Shown here: positions 1-11,840 of the stretch, one piece after another | Layout of the letters: the number at the start of each line of letters is the position of its first letter | How positions within the stretch are numbered: position 1 is the stretch's first letter | Source: Plasmodium brasilianum | Lineage: Eukaryota > Apicomplexa > Aconoidasida > Haemosporida > Plasmodiidae | Reading direction: 5' to 3' | NCBI RefSeq assembly: GCF_023973825.1 | Contig: NC_090124.1 | Span: 1,667,501-1,731,500 of the forward strand | Length of the DNA: 64,000 nucleotides | Notes under the pieces: model-generated | Database searches by the model: none | What the model was told of the DNA's origin: nothing | Seen by the model: only the letters and a program-made list of their open reading frames with translations | Made by a program: the position numbers and the translations under genes

Positions 1-32
1 TTTCACCTCCTCCGTGTTTTCCATCTTTATAG
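1..32 (+). other. 3' end of an RPL19 intron (acceptor AG at 31-32)
   Basis: The first 32 bases are pyrimidine-rich and end in TTTATAG immediately before the conserved L19 sequence. A second AG at 38-39 is possible, but using it would remove the Phe-Ser that I expect from the family, so 31-32 is preferred. Confidence 0.7.
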
Positions 33-472
33 GATTTAGCATAAGGAAATTATATAAAGAAGGATTAATTTTAAAAAAACCGCAAAAGGTTCACAGCCGA
101 GCAAGGGTAAGATTGTACAAATTAGCAAAAAGGAAAGGTAGACATATGGGTATAGGTAAAAGAAAGGGTACGAAAAATGCAAGAACAAATCAAAAAACAT
201 TGTGGATTAAACGTCAACGTGTTTTGAGAAGATTATTAAAAAGATTAAGAGAAGCCAAAAAAATTGATAGACATATATATCATTCCTTTTATTTAAAATG
301 TAAAGGAAATCAGTTTAAAAACAAAAGAACATTAATCGAAGCCATACAAAGAGAAAAAGCGGAAACCCTGAAAAAGAAATCCATAGCTGATCAGTTGGAA
401 GCAAAAAGATTGAAAGCACAAATTTTAAGAAATAAGAGAAAGATGAAAAAAGAAAAGGAGGCTGTATCGTAA
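33..472 (+). CDS. RPL19: 60S ribosomal protein L19 (eL19), last exon, 5' partial
   Basis: This is the 3' exon of the large-subunit ribosomal protein eL19, a basic rRNA-binding protein of cytosolic ribosomes. The visible protein contains the family core, with blocks such as [34 protein letters not shown] [19 protein letters not shown], then [13 protein letters not shown], followed by the long Lys/Arg-rich C-terminal helix ending in KEKEAVS. The reading frame stays open upstream to position 14, but a T-rich tract ending in TTTATAG (AG at 31-32) is an obvious splice acceptor. Starting the exon at 33 with a split Arg codon gives the expected (R)[10 protein letters not shown] join. The N-terminal ~50 residues lie on an earlier exon outside the window. 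The stop is TAA at 470-472. Identity is very secure; only the exact acceptor is inferred. Confidence 0.95.
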
Positions 473-542
473 GGGCGGGGGGGATATTATAATCCACGTT
501 ATATATAATAATGTATAAATTATAATATAATTATGTAAGTAA

Positions 543-543
<1 letters not shown>

Positions 544-573
<30 letters not shown>

Positions 574-666
574 TGTATGTATGTATGTATGTATGTATGT
601 ATGTATGTATGTATGTATGTATGTATGTATGTATGTATGTATGTATGTATGTATGTATGTATGTAT
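544..666. repeat. (TATG)n microsatellite, about 30 copies
   Basis: An almost perfect tetranucleotide array lies just downstream of RPL19. It gives repetitive open frames on both strands that are not genes. Copy number is likely to vary between isolates. Confidence 0.95.
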
Positions 667-1004
667 ATATGTGTATAATTGTGTAAAGCTACCATTAAAT
701 GCAAGAAATATTATATGTGTGTGCATTACGTTTTTGATGAAAAAAATAAAGCAAAATAAAATAATTTCAACGACTTTTTGACCCACTTAAAAGAAAACTT
801 ACTTGAATGTGTAAACGTTGCTTTTATGTTGATTTGTACGTATTTATTGCTATATAGCACACACAGGTGTGTGTGTATATGCCTGTACATATGTATGTAT
901 ATACACACGTTTATGTGCCCTATTTCCTGCGGCATTACGTGTGGCATATTTTATTGCTTTAGAAAAAAAAGAAAAAAAAAAAAAAAAGACGGAAGAGGAA
1001 AAAC

Positions 1005-1124
1005 AAAAAAACGAAAAAACAAAAAAACGAAAAAACGAAAAAACGAAAAAATGAAAAAATGAAAAAATGAAAAAATGAAAAAACGAATAAACGAAAAAAC
1101 GAAAAAACGAAAAAATGAAAAAAC
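1005..1124. repeat. A-rich octamer array (AAAAAACG / AAAAAATG)
   Basis: About 15 copies of an 8-bp unit differ mainly at one position (CG versus TG). The two variants occur in blocks rather than alternating, which suggests local expansion of variants. Confidence 0.85.
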
Positions 1125-1461
1125 TGCATAAATTTTAAACTTAAAAATTGTTAGAAATCGAATGTTAAAAAAAAAAAAAAAAAAAAATTACATTTTCCAA
1201 AATGGACCGTTTTAGAATAAATCAAATTTACAATTAAACAAATTAATTCCTTTTATCTTTTAAAAATAAAATTAACGCAAATAGTTCATCAGACTAAACC
1301 GAACAAAATGCATCAACTGACTGAAATATTCGAAACAATGTCATGTATTTATACCATTTACTACATACATATAAGGATATGTGTATTCATAAATTGGGGG
1401 AATATACAACTTCGCAAAAGGCTAGTGCACCGAATTGGACAGAACGTCCTATACGTGCGTG

Positions 1462-1494
<33 letters not shown>

Positions 1495-1581
1495 GTATGT
1501 ATGTATGCCTTGTGAGTATACACGTGCACAGGGAGAGTATGCTAACAAACCCCACTGGCTAGCTAACTGTAGACTCTATTA

Positions 1582-2352
1582 TCATATCATGTTTCTCTTA
1601 TACTGCATAAGCATATTTTCATGCGATAACTTTTTTATTTCATTAATAACGAGTGAATTCTTCCTTTTAAATTCTTTTCTTTCGTTTTGCAAAGTGGATA
1701 AATCATTAACGTAACTCAACTGATGTAGCTTTCTTTGTTTGTTTATATTGTCAATTTCTTCCTTTAGCGTTTTAATATTATTTTGCAGGTTAATATCAAT
1801 GTGTGTGAATACTTTCATATGTTCACACCACATGACTTCTTTATACTTACTCATTAATTCCATATTTATTAATGCATTATGTAAATTTTCTAAAATTAGT
1901 TCATGTTTCTTTAATGTTTTTTTCCATTCTTCTATATCCTTATTATCATTTAATATATCATTTTCAATATTATAATATTCTAAATTTAGCTTGTCCATTT
2001 TTTTATTCTGTTCACATCTGTTTAACTCATTTTGTACAATTGAATTTTCATTATTTACATATACGGATTGTGGGACTGGGAAATTTTTTAAATAATTTTT
2101 TATCTCTTTTTTTTTATTCATTAAATTCATCTCTTCTTCTACCATTTTTTTTGCGTTTTGTTCAAATTCGTTATCATACGAATCGATATATGGCAGAGCA
2201 TTCACCAAGTGATGCAAATCAATTGTTTCGTATAGTTTCTTATTTTTTTCTTTTCCATTTGAAGAATTAGCTACACTGTCGTTATTAACTTCCACCAGAT
2301 TGTTGTTATCATCTTTTTCTTCATCACTAGCTTCTTTGTGTATCTCCATCAA
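1582..2352 (-). CDS. SPF27: Pre-mRNA-splicing factor SPF27 (BCAS2 family)
   Basis: This is a single-exon protein of 256 aa, close to the usual ~225-aa size of BCAS2/SPF27, a coiled-coil subunit of the Prp19/NTC complex that activates the spliceosome in the nucleus. After an acidic, Asn-rich N-terminus (residues 1-45), the family signature appears at about 46-74: HHLVNALPYIDSYDNEFEQ followed by a KKMVEEEM segment, matching the 'DALPYxD...VeEEt' block of BCAS2. Further family features follow: a Trp-containing helix (IEEWKKTLKKHE), then ENLHNALINMELMSKY, equivalent to the BCAS2 'IENLELMSQ' motif, and a C-terminal coiled coil with NKQRKLHQLSYVNDL. The start ATG (complement of 2350-2352) sits only ~50 bp from a long tandem repeat that must form its leader or promoter. 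The gene converges on RPL19. Confidence 0.88.
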   Translation of the reverse strand: MMEIHKEASDEEKDDNNNLVEVNNDSVANSSNGKEKNKKLYETIDLHHLVNALPYIDSYDNEFEQNAKKMVEEEMNLMNKKKEIKNYLKNFPVPQSVYVNNENSIVQNELNRCEQNKKMDKLNLEYYNIENDILNDNKDIEEWKKTLKKHELILENLHNALINMELMSKYKEVMWCEHMKVFTHIDINLQNNIKTLKEEIDNINKQRKLHQLSYVNDLSTLQNERKEFKRKNSLVINEIKKLSHENMLMQYKRNMI

Positions 2353-2403
2353 GTTGCAAATATGTACCGTTCAGACAGAGATCTCAAAAATGACTCTGCT
2401 TAT

Positions 2404-3115
2404 TTTTTTTTTTTTCCTTCTTTATTTCTCTTTATTTACTTCTTTATTTCTCTTTATTTCTCTTTATTTACTTCTTTATTTCTCTTTATTTCTCTTTATT
2501 TCTCTTTATTTACTTCTTTATTTACTTCTTTATTTCTCTTTATTTCTCTTTATTTACTTCTTTATTTCTCTTTATTTACTTCTTTATTTTTCTTTATTTA
2601 CTTCTTTATTTCTCTTTATTTACTTCTTTATTTCTCTTTATTTCTCTTTATTTACTTCTTTATTTCTCTTTATTTCTCTTTATTTACTTCTTTATTTACT
2701 TCTTTATTTCTCTTTATTTCTCTTTATTTACTTCTTTATTTCTCTTTATTTCTCTTTATTTACTTCTTTATTTACTTCTTTATTTCTCTTTATTTCTCTT
2801 TATTTACTTCTTTATTTTTCTTTATTTACTTCTTTATTTCTCTTTATTTACTTCTTTATTTCTCTTTATTTCTCTTTATTTACTTCTTTATTTCTCTTTA
2901 TTTCTCTTTATTTCTCTTTATTTACTTCTTTATTTACTTCTTTTTTTCTCTTTATTTCTCTTTATTTACTTCTTTATTTCTCTTTATTTACTTCTTTATT
3001 TTTCTTTATTTACTTCTTTATTTCTCTTTATTTACTTCTTTATTTCTCTTTATTTACTTCTTTATTTTTCTTCTTTATTTCTCTTTATTTCCCTTCTTTT
3101 TTTATTTCCTTTTTT
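2404..3115. repeat. ~700-bp mosaic array of 10-bp and 12-bp units
   Basis: Two related units, TTTATTTCTC (10 bp) and TTTATTTACTTC (12 bp), alternate irregularly for about 700 bp, with occasional TTTATTTTTC variants. On the SPF27 coding strand this is a purine-rich GAGAAATAAA / GAAGTAAATAAA leader beginning about 50 bp before the ATG. The long Phe/Leu/Ser/Tyr open frames on the plus strand arise only because the array lacks stop codons. Confidence 0.95.
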
Positions 3116-4524
3116 TTTTTTATGAAATGTTCATAATTTTATTTGCATTATATACATGCTTACATTAAGCATACAAATATATACGCCTAACTGTACGCAT
3201 ATGTAATATATAAAATTTTTCAGCGTATTTTTGGCTAGTTTTTATATGTTGCTGCTAGAAAACACTTTTTCGATAAGCAGAATTCAAAAAATGAATAATC
3301 ATTATATCCTTTATTTAGTTTCGAGCAAAATCTTTGACTACTACACATAATGCTTAACTGCTAAAAAATTTAGCAATGAAATGAAGCTTAAATTTTTCAA
3401 TTTTAAAAGGTGTAAAATAATTACTATTTTTTTTATTAACAATTTTTTTTTTTTTTTTTTGGGGGGGGGGGGAGGTTTTCACATACGTATATATATGTAT
3501 ATGTATAAGTGGATAGACCTCGAGGTACATTTTAGTGTTCTCATTGTTTTGTGAAGATCCTAATCGGATAAGGCATTTTTTGTTCATTTTAAAAATAAAA
3601 ATATAATAGGTACGAAAAATGTTGATAAAAAATAGATTCTTATCGTTTCTAAATAATCAATAAATGGTCAATAAATGGCCGATAAATGGCAAATAAATAT
3701 TCAACAAATCTATTCCACTTTTGACCGTTCGTTATTTATGCATAATTTTTTCCGTTCATTTGTATTTATTTTAAAATAGATATATAAATATAATATTTTA
3801 TATGGTACAAATTTTACAACGATATATGGGTTTGCAATAGTTTGCAATATGGGGCATTTTTATTTGCAAATCTGGTTTACCCTTTGTTAAAGTTTACTAT
3901 TTATTTTAGTCATAATATTGAAACATTGAAAAAGAAGAAGTAAAGGATAACAAAAAATTTCAGCCTCTTCGAAAAATTATATATACAAGAAAAATAAAAA
4001 AATGCATAACACGTACATATAATATATGTACATTTTTTCAAAATGTTTTATTGCATATGTTTTATTTGAAGAAGCTGGGAAAAGTAAAAATTATTTAAAA
4101 AAAAATTAATTTAAGTCTTTTATTTGTGGAATAAATGAAAAACGATATGAAAATATGGATTAGCTTTATCAGAGTAGGGGTTCTAATGGTACCTGTTAAA
4201 ATGTTATTCACGCGTTTATATATATATATACATACGTACATACTTAACCTATATACATATACTAAATATGCACATATTTCCTTTTAATTATAGTATAAAA
4301 TACATTTTTTATTTCTGCATTTTAACCCCAAAAGTACAAAGTAGGAAATATATATATGTATGTATATAAAAAAAAAAAAAGCAAAGGAAAAATTTGCAAT
4401 ATATAAGCTGATTATTCTTTTTATTTGGTAAAACCTATCTTTTTTTTCTGTTAAAGTTTCAATTATGTTTTACTAGTAATAATTTCTATATAATTCCGGA
4501 AAAAAAAAAAAAAAAAGTCCTTTA

Positions 4525-4567
<43 letters not shown>

Positions 4568-6301
4568 TATACAAATGTATAAATGTACATATAATGTGCC
4601 CTTCATAATATATATTACATACATAAAAATGGGTGCAAAAAGGTATATAATATAACAACGTAAAACTGCTTAATTATAGAAAACAAACACGTTTCGTCTT
4701 TTTTTTCATTGACCTTAACCTACACAAGGGTTATATATATATATACATATATATACATATACATATATATACATATATATACATATATAATGGTTGTAAC
4801 GAAATAACGTAATGTTTATTTAGTTATATGTTTTCTTCTTCTTTCTTCAACTTGTACAAAGAACATAATAAAAAAAAAAGAAAAAAAAATATACTCAACC
4901 ACCACCGCTTAAAAAAATTTTACTTCTAAAGGGAATAGAGTTGTACTTTCTTTATATTACCTAAACAGATTTTACTTTCATTTTGCGCATAAACATTATT
5001 ATTATAAATATATATATTTATTAAAAAATGTACAAGTATAAACTTATTACTTTTTTGATAATATATGAGAAAAAATAAAATTTTTAAGTGTTAAGGTTTT
5101 TTAAAAAAAAAAAAAAAAATTGTTCTAACTGAAAAGGTGTCAAATTGTATATAATAAAAATTATAATGCAACGATTGATGTGAAGGAACAATATTTGTAC
5201 ATATATACATTAAACAGAAGTAAAACGAATTAATAAATTTATTAAATCAGAAGCGCAAGAGAAAGTACTATTAATATTAAAATGATTTTTAAAATGGAAA
5301 GGAAGAACAAAATTACTGCTTGAGAACATTCACTGATGGTCTTCCCTTATAGTATATATATATATATATATATATATAATTATATATAGTAGTAAAATAC
5401 TATTTCTTTTTCTTTTCTTTTTTTTTTCTTTTGGCTTATATGGTTTTTTCAAAGTGTTAAGCAAAAAAAAAAAAAAAATTAGAAAAGATAAAACCAAACT
5501 ATTATAATATAATAATATATATTGTATATATATATATATATATTTAGGTGATATGAACATGTACATATTTATACATATATATACATATAATATGTAATAT
5601 ATATTATATTTATTCTATTATGTAAAACATGTTATATATAACATTTATATATTAGTACGACTAATTGCGTAATATATATATATATATATAGTATATATGT
5701 ACATATATAGATAGATAGATAGATGAAGTACATATTTATCATTTAACTGTAGAGAAAAAAATTTACTACAAATTTTTATTATTAATATTAAAAAAGGAAA
5801 GGGAAAAAAGAAAAAAGAAAAAAAAGTATATAATGAATGAATGTATATAATGAATGTATATGATAAATGTAGAAGTATGATAAAATTTTGCGTTCGTTAA
5901 TAATTTTTTATATTATTTTAAAAACTTTATAATGGCCATTTCATCAAAGCAAACACAATGATGTATACAGATACATGTAAATAAACGTAAGTGTACGTAA
6001 ATATTCATAAACGTTTATGAATATATAGAAGTGTTAATAAATTTTTTGAAATTGATAATAAAAATATTCAAGTGCGCATAAAAACACGTGAGTTGTATAC
6101 ACGCTTATATGTCATCCCTATCGCATTTGATACAACTGAAGGTGTGTTTATGGAATAAGAAAATATAGAAGGGATTAGTTTGATTTCTAATTTTGTGTAC
6201 GCACAAATACTCTTTTGCTTTAATACATAATTCGCATTGTTTTTTATTTTATTTTTTTTTTTTATATATATAGGAAACAGAACAGAACTATGTATAATAC
6301 A

Positions 6302-6518
6302 TATATTTGTATATATGTGGATATATGTTGATATATGTTGATATATGTGGATATATGTGGATATATGTTGATATATGTGGATATATGTTGATATATGTTG
6401 ATATATGTTGATATATGTTGATATATGTTGATATATGTTGATATATGTTGATATATGTGGATATATGTTGATATATGTTGATATTTGTTGATATTTGTTG
6501 ATATTTGTTGATATATGT
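6302..6518. repeat. Decamer array GATATATGTT / GATATATGTG
   Basis: About 20 copies of a 10-bp unit with two main variants at the last base. The array lies about 730 bp upstream of the MFS transporter start. Open frames over it (Gln-His-Ile-Ser repeats) are artefacts. Confidence 0.9.
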
Positions 6519-6934
6519 ACATATGTATTTACCTATACGAGCAACAGAAGAACAACGAACTCCAATTCATGATTCTTCGTCTTTCCCCTTTATGTGCTAC
6601 TTAATTTTTCAATGTGCATATGTATGACATGTATACTTCTATTTGTGTGCATGATATCATACAGTCTTTTGTGTAATTCTTTAAAATAGCTACATTGCAT
6701 ATGCTTCATAAAAGAACAAATGCTCTTCCGCCGACTTAATTGTAAAGAAGTCTTATATATTTACCATTAAGTGTACATATATGTGTGCACATACATATAT
6801 ACACAAATGTATATATATACATGCTTACACGAATATATTTGTTTACCCCTTTTTGTGTATTTAGACTGCCGCACTACAAGTGTACTCACGCACACAAGCA
6901 CACACATACGCATATACGCATACACACTTAGATA

Positions 6935-7155
6935 CATACACACACATAGATACTTACATACACACACATAGATAGATACGTACACACACATAGATACTTA
7001 CATACACACACATAGATACATACTCACACATAGATACATACTCACACATAGATACATACTCACACATAGATACATACTCACACATAGATACATACTCACA
7101 CATAGATACATACACACACATAGATACATACACACACATAGATACATACACACTG
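6935..7155. repeat. 18-bp array based on CACACATAGATACATACT
   Basis: About a dozen copies of an 18-bp unit (ACATAGATAC core) end only ~90 bp before the MFS transporter ATG, so the array is likely in its 5' UTR or core promoter. Variants change one or two bases of the spacer (TACTCACA versus TACACACA). Confidence 0.9.
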
Positions 7156-7237
7156 CTAACTAACCTAACTTTTTTTTTTTTCGTATTAATTTAGTACTTT
7201 TAAAAATAAAAATAATAAAAAAAAATTTAAATAAAAA

Positions 7238-7258
7238 ATGAAAAATGAATTCTGTTGA
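7238..7258 (+). promoter_or_regulatory. Overlapping upstream ORF at the MFS transporter start
   Basis: An ATG at 7238 opens a six-codon frame (MKNEFC) that stops with TGA at 7256-7258. It overlaps the main ATG at 7245 in a different frame. Ribosomes initiating at the first ATG would pass the main start, so this could reduce translation. The overlap is directly visible; the effect is inference. Confidence 0.5.
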
Positions 7259-9689
7259 TAATAAGGAAGTAAGTGATAATCGTTCAATGAGCAATAAAGA
7301 TGAGTTTAAAGAGAAGAGTTCATCAAGTATAAAAATAAATCTGTTTGAAGAAGAAATAAGTCTCGGATGTTTATCAAATATAAATAGAGGGAAATTAGAA
7401 AGGGTTTGTTTTTTCTTAGGTTTAGAAAAATATATAAAAAAATTAAAGAAAACTGTAAATAGATTTTATTTCATATATGTAGTAGTAACAATAATAAATT
7501 TTTTAATATATTTGAATAGAGGAATAATACCAGGCTCATATGATTATTTGTCATCATATTTAAAGGAAGTATATGCAACCACTAATGTAGATGTACATAT
7601 AGGTTTTTTAACGTCCGTGTTTGTATTTGGCTTAAGTATAAACTCGGTAATAAGTGGATCTCTGGCATCTTCCTATAGTGTATTTCGAATAACAGATATA
7701 TTTTTATTCCAAAACGCATTAGCATTGCTATTTACAGGATTATCTTTTATTATAGGCTCCTATTATTCTTTAATGTTTAGTAGATTTTTTTGTGGGTTTA
7801 GTGAAGCAGCTTTTACTACTATTATTCCTCCTCTTATTTATTCATATTCTAAGGATAGAGCTGGGTCATGGATAAGTATATTTATTACTATGTTTCCCTT
7901 AGGAGGATGTATAGGTTACTTACTAGCTGTTGTTCTTCCAGTCCTTAAGGTCAGTATCGCACAATATTTTATTTTTTCTGGAATATTGTTTTTAGTATTT
8001 ACTTTTTTAGTCTACCTTTTTGATGAGAATTTATTGAAAAAGTATGAAGATGAAAAGAGTAGGAAAGAAATGGAAGTATCAAATAAGGCAGGAAAAGATT
8101 TAGAGGAGGGGATCGCCTTAAAAAATGATATTAGCGTCAAGGATGCTAATGCAAGCGGAGGTGCAAATTCAGGTGCAGCTGTACATGTTGATGGTTCCAA
8201 GGATAATAAGCAAAAGAGTTCAGCAATTAGCGGTAGTAAGAATAAAACAAACGCTTCCGAAAAGAACAAGAACGAAGCGAGTCCTGTGCAGAAGGGAAGC
8301 AATAAAAATAAAAGCAGCGTTAATAGTGGTAGCGCTGATGCTAGTGGAGCCAACAACAGTAGCAGAAACGTTAGTAGTAGCAAGAGCAATAGAAAGAACG
8401 TAGGGAGCTATGACCGAGGTAGAAGAGGAGTGAGCAATGGGAGGAGCGAGGAAAAAGAAAGTGAAAACGGCAGAAATAACAGTAGTGTACATACAAATAG
8501 CAGTGAAAATGTAGGAGAAAAGGATAAAAACAAGAATACAAGCAACAGTAGAAATAGCATGAATAATGAACACTTTGGAAGCTTAAATAATCTAAGTTTG
8601 TCAAAATTAAAGAATAGTTCTAGTACAAAAAGTGTAAATAGTGTTGCACATTCAAAAAATAGGAGTTCAACTGATTTTTCAGACCAATATAATAAAATGT
8701 ATGAAGAAAATACATTTAATACAAATAACAAAAGAAAAGATAATAGTATGTATGATGAAGAAATATTTTATCAAGTAGATGGAACTATTGATGATCATAA
8801 TATTAATAATAGTATTTCTTATAATTCTACTCAAAAGAATTTTAGTGATAACAATAATACAGAATATATGAATGAGAATGATATGGGAAGAAATGTATAT
8901 GAGGAAGAAGGGAAAAACATAAATAATAATAGTTATATAAATAATAATATAGATAAAATTTTCACTATGCAAGCATATGGTAGTGATGAATTATATTTAA
9001 ATACTACACAAGAATCAAATGGAAAAGGTATGACCAACGTTAATAAATTTTTAGAAATGGAATTAGATAATTGTATCGAGTCTATTGATGAAGATAAAAA
9101 TGACGATTTAAACATGAACGTACTTATATATACTACCTTAACAAATGTTAGTTTCTTATTAATAGTTTTAGTATTAACAGCACATGTAGACATGATACAA
9201 TGTTATTTGGTATACGGTGCACCTATTCTTTATGCTCTTAAAATTTTTCCATCTTATAAAACAGCAACCATTACTTGTAGTTTATGTGCTTGTATGTCAT
9301 CTATCCTTGGGACTTGTTTTGGAGGGTATTTGGTCGATTTTTATAATTTAAATATACAAAATATTGATATAAATTATGAACATATAAAAAATAATGAAAA
9401 GAAAATAAAAAAATATAGCAAGGATGTTTTAGTTCATGAATATCTTCGAATTATTGGCTTCTTAACCTTAGTTATATTGATTATTGCCACTGTTCTTTTG
9501 TTATTAATTCCGTTTATTACGAACATGTACATATTCACCATTGTTATGACCCTTGGGCTCACTTCCCTCTTTTCCATTCTGGTATACTCTAGCTACATAT
9601 GCATATATTTATATACATACATATAAACACATGCATATATGTACATACATATTACATATACATATTACATATATATACATATAAACAAG

Positions 9690-9744
<55 letters not shown>

Positions 9745-10067
9745 ATATGTATACCCCTTGCTTGTCCGAGTGAATGAATGAACAATGCGTTTACGTGTTT
9801 ATGTGTGTACACAAAACATGCTGCATAAATTTTGTATTTATGCACAAATTGGTGTAATTCTTGTAAGAGGGAAAACATGTTTGTCCCCCCATTTATTCCT
9901 TTTTATTCCTTTTTATTCCTTTTTATTCCTTTTTATTCCTTTTTATTCCTTTTTATTCTTTTTTATTCCTTTTTATTCCTTTTTATTTCTTTTTATTCTT
10001 TTTTTTTTTTTTTTTTTTTTTTTAACATATATATATATATATATATTATATATATAATATATATATA

Positions 10068-10103
<36 letters not shown>

Positions 10104-10995
10104 CAAATTGTTTGGCTAGCTAGATTTATATTTTTTTTTTTTTTTTCATATCCCCCCGTTAAGCCTGGATATAACATTGGAGTTATGGTTTGTGTGCCCC
10201 GGAACATAAGAGCCTTTTCCATTGGAATGTCCTCATTTATATCTCATTTGTTGGGGTAAGTATTTAAGCAAAGTACACGAATATACATATTTGTGCAGCT
10301 TTTTACAAACTGTAAAAATGCGAATGTGAAAATGTAAAACTGTACAAATATGAAGATGTAAAAATGAACAAATGTGAAAATTCAAAATGATGTAAACTGT
10401 GTGCGCTCATATATTTCCATCTTTTCCTTATCTTTGCAGTGATATCCCTTGGACAATTATCATTGGAAAGATAAAGGGAACCCTATCCCCCGACTGTGTT
10501 GTCACGCGAAACGTAACGTTTTCAAATATTTGCATACTCATATAAGCATACATACGTACATATATGCACTCGTACGTACGTATATGCGTAAATGCACCAA
10601 ATTATGTAAATAAAAAGTTGGCCTTAATTACTAATCTTTATTGTATTTTATTCATTGATTTATGCACGTATTCATTGATTTATGCAGTTATTCATTTATG
10701 CAATTATTCATTGTTTTATGCAGTTATTCATTTATGCAATTATTCATTTATGCAGTTATTCATTGTTTTATGCAGTTATTCATTTATTTATTATTTTAAT
10801 TTCCCCCCTTTTTTACATGTACAATTCATGCAGGGTGAGATGAGTGAACGATGTTATGAGCAAAGTTGGGGTTTAAGAATGACTTTACTAATTATTTGTT
10901 CGAAAGCCCTTGTAATGACAATGGGTAGTTTTTTGCTTTACGTATACTCTAAGTATAAATCGGAGAGATACAAAAGTAGACAAATTAAAGCATAA
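7245..10995 (+). CDS. Major facilitator superfamily transporter, spinster-like (four exons)
   Basis: This is a 12-TM MFS permease of about 887 aa; the substrate is unknown. My exon model is 7245-9581, 10164-10255, 10440-10512 and 10834-10995. Donors are GGTATAC-, GTAAGT- and GTAACG-type; acceptors follow CCGTTAAG, TTTGCAG and ATGCAG, and all phases match. Exon 1 encodes six N-terminal TMs (about residues 75-260) with SRFFCGFSEAAFTTIIPP, the MFS TM4-5 region. A ~370-residue Ser/Asn-rich cytosolic loop follows, then TMs 7-10. Exons 2-3 encode a segment CVPRNIRAFSIGMSSFISHLLGD split across the junction, matching the spinster 'VVPxxRaxAxxxqxxxsHLLGD' motif; exon 4 holds the last TM. The loop and small 3' exons are typical of Plasmodium. 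By remembered gene order it corresponds to the 'MFR' transporter near RPL19; I am not certain of the number, so no symbol is given. Confidence 0.85.
9582..10163 (+). other. Intron 1 of the MFS transporter, with repeats
   Basis: This 582-bp intron begins GTATAC and ends at GTTAAG. It contains a TA run (about 9697-9735), a TTTTTATTCC decamer array (about 9892-10000), a poly-T tract and a GT-rich stretch. Without it the frame terminates at 9626 in a Tyr/Ile tail that lacks the last two TMs. Confidence 0.75.
9892..10000. repeat. Decamer array TTTTTATTCC in an MFS intron
   Basis: About 11 copies of a 10-bp pyrimidine-rich unit followed by poly-T. It lies inside intron 1 and may serve as an extended polypyrimidine tract for the acceptor at 10162-10163. 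Confidence 0.85.
10660..10785. repeat. 16-bp repeats (TTTATGCAGTTATTCA) in MFS intron 3
   Basis: Imperfect copies of TTTATGCA(G/A)TTATTCA lie in the third intron (10513-10833), between exons 3 and 4. Each copy with CAG could imitate a splice acceptor, so the true acceptor (ATGCAG, ending at 10833) competes with near-identical sequences. Confidence 0.75.
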
Positions 10996-11808
10996 ATAAC
11001 AGAAAAAAGAAAAGAAAAGTGTATCATTTGATGTTGATTTATATCATTTATGACACATATATAAAAGGATTGTATATATTATGTGCCTCATGCATGATCA
11101 TACCTTGTTTTTTTTTTTTTTTTTTACCTGTTCTTTTATTCTCCCCTTTATGTTTTTTCATTTGTTTATCGACTTATCCATTTGTCTATATATATATATA
11201 TATATCCATCTGTCTTTCTATTCTTTTATCCTCCTGTCTTTCAATATATCCTGTCCTCCGCTTGATAAATTTTTTTATATTTAAAAAAAAAAAGTTTGTT
11301 ACTATCCTTGTGCATACAGCACATAATATTACATTATTAATATTACAACATCTTGTAATTATTTTACACAGCATTTATGTTTTGCTATTTTTATAATTTT
11401 TTAAATTTCAATTTTAATAATTATTTTGAATTTACTATTTCATTCAATATTGCGTCTCTTATTTTATTTAATTTCATTTACTGTTTCATTTACTGTTTCA
11501 TTTACTGTTTTATTTGTTGTTTCATTTGTTGTTTCATTTGTTGTTTTATTTGTTGTTTTATTTATTTATTTATTAATTTTAATTTTTTTTATTTTAATTT
11601 TTTTCTCCCCCCCCCCGCGATTTATGGCATTTTAAATTTTAACGTATTTTATTTTTTTATATTCCTTCTTCTTCTCCCCATGTGTATATATCTACTTTAA
11701 AATTATGTATGTTGTTATTGCAATACTTTAAATTTATTAATATATACTACATATATATATGTGATAACTAACCTTACACATAAATGATTAAGTATGTATG
11801 TACATACG

Positions 11809-11840
<32 letters not shown>

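Larger units (their letters stand above)
473..1581. other. Convergent intergenic region RPL19 / SPF27
   Basis: This 1.1-kb gap between two converging genes has no supportable gene. It contains a run of seven or more G just after the RPL19 stop, a TATG microsatellite (544-666), an A-rich octamer array (about 1005-1124), a poly-A tract near 1170-1186 and a short TA run near 1462-1488. The short open frames over it (repeated Met-Tyr-Val-Cys or Lys/Arg/Asn) are produced by the repeats. Confidence 0.7.
2353..7244. other. 4.9-kb divergent intergenic region SPF27 / MFS transporter
   Basis: This gap between two divergent starts must contain both promoters. I see no coding exon in it. It holds the CTTT/ACTTC array (2404-3115), a G run of about 11 next to a T run (3440-3472), several TA runs (around 4526-4561, 5353-5378, 5525-5545), a GATA run near 5708-5724, a decamer array (6302-6518) and an 18-bp array (6935-7155). 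Poly-A and poly-T tracts of 10-18 bases are scattered throughout, as is normal for Plasmodium promoters. Confidence 0.7.

Noticed and set aside
520..786. Met-Tyr-Val-Cys / His-Thr-Tyr-Ile repeat frames
   Set aside because: Artefacts of a TATG microsatellite.
2300..3168. Two ~277-codon plus-strand open frames rich in Leu, Phe, Ser and Tyr
   Set aside because: They exist only because the TTTATTTCTC/TTTATTTACTTC array has no stop codons. Both frames give the same composition, and the array is the upstream region of SPF27.
8012..8731. Minus-strand and +1-frame open frames inside the MFS gene
   Set aside because: Shadows of the low-complexity Ser/Asn/Lys cytosolic loop of the real protein.
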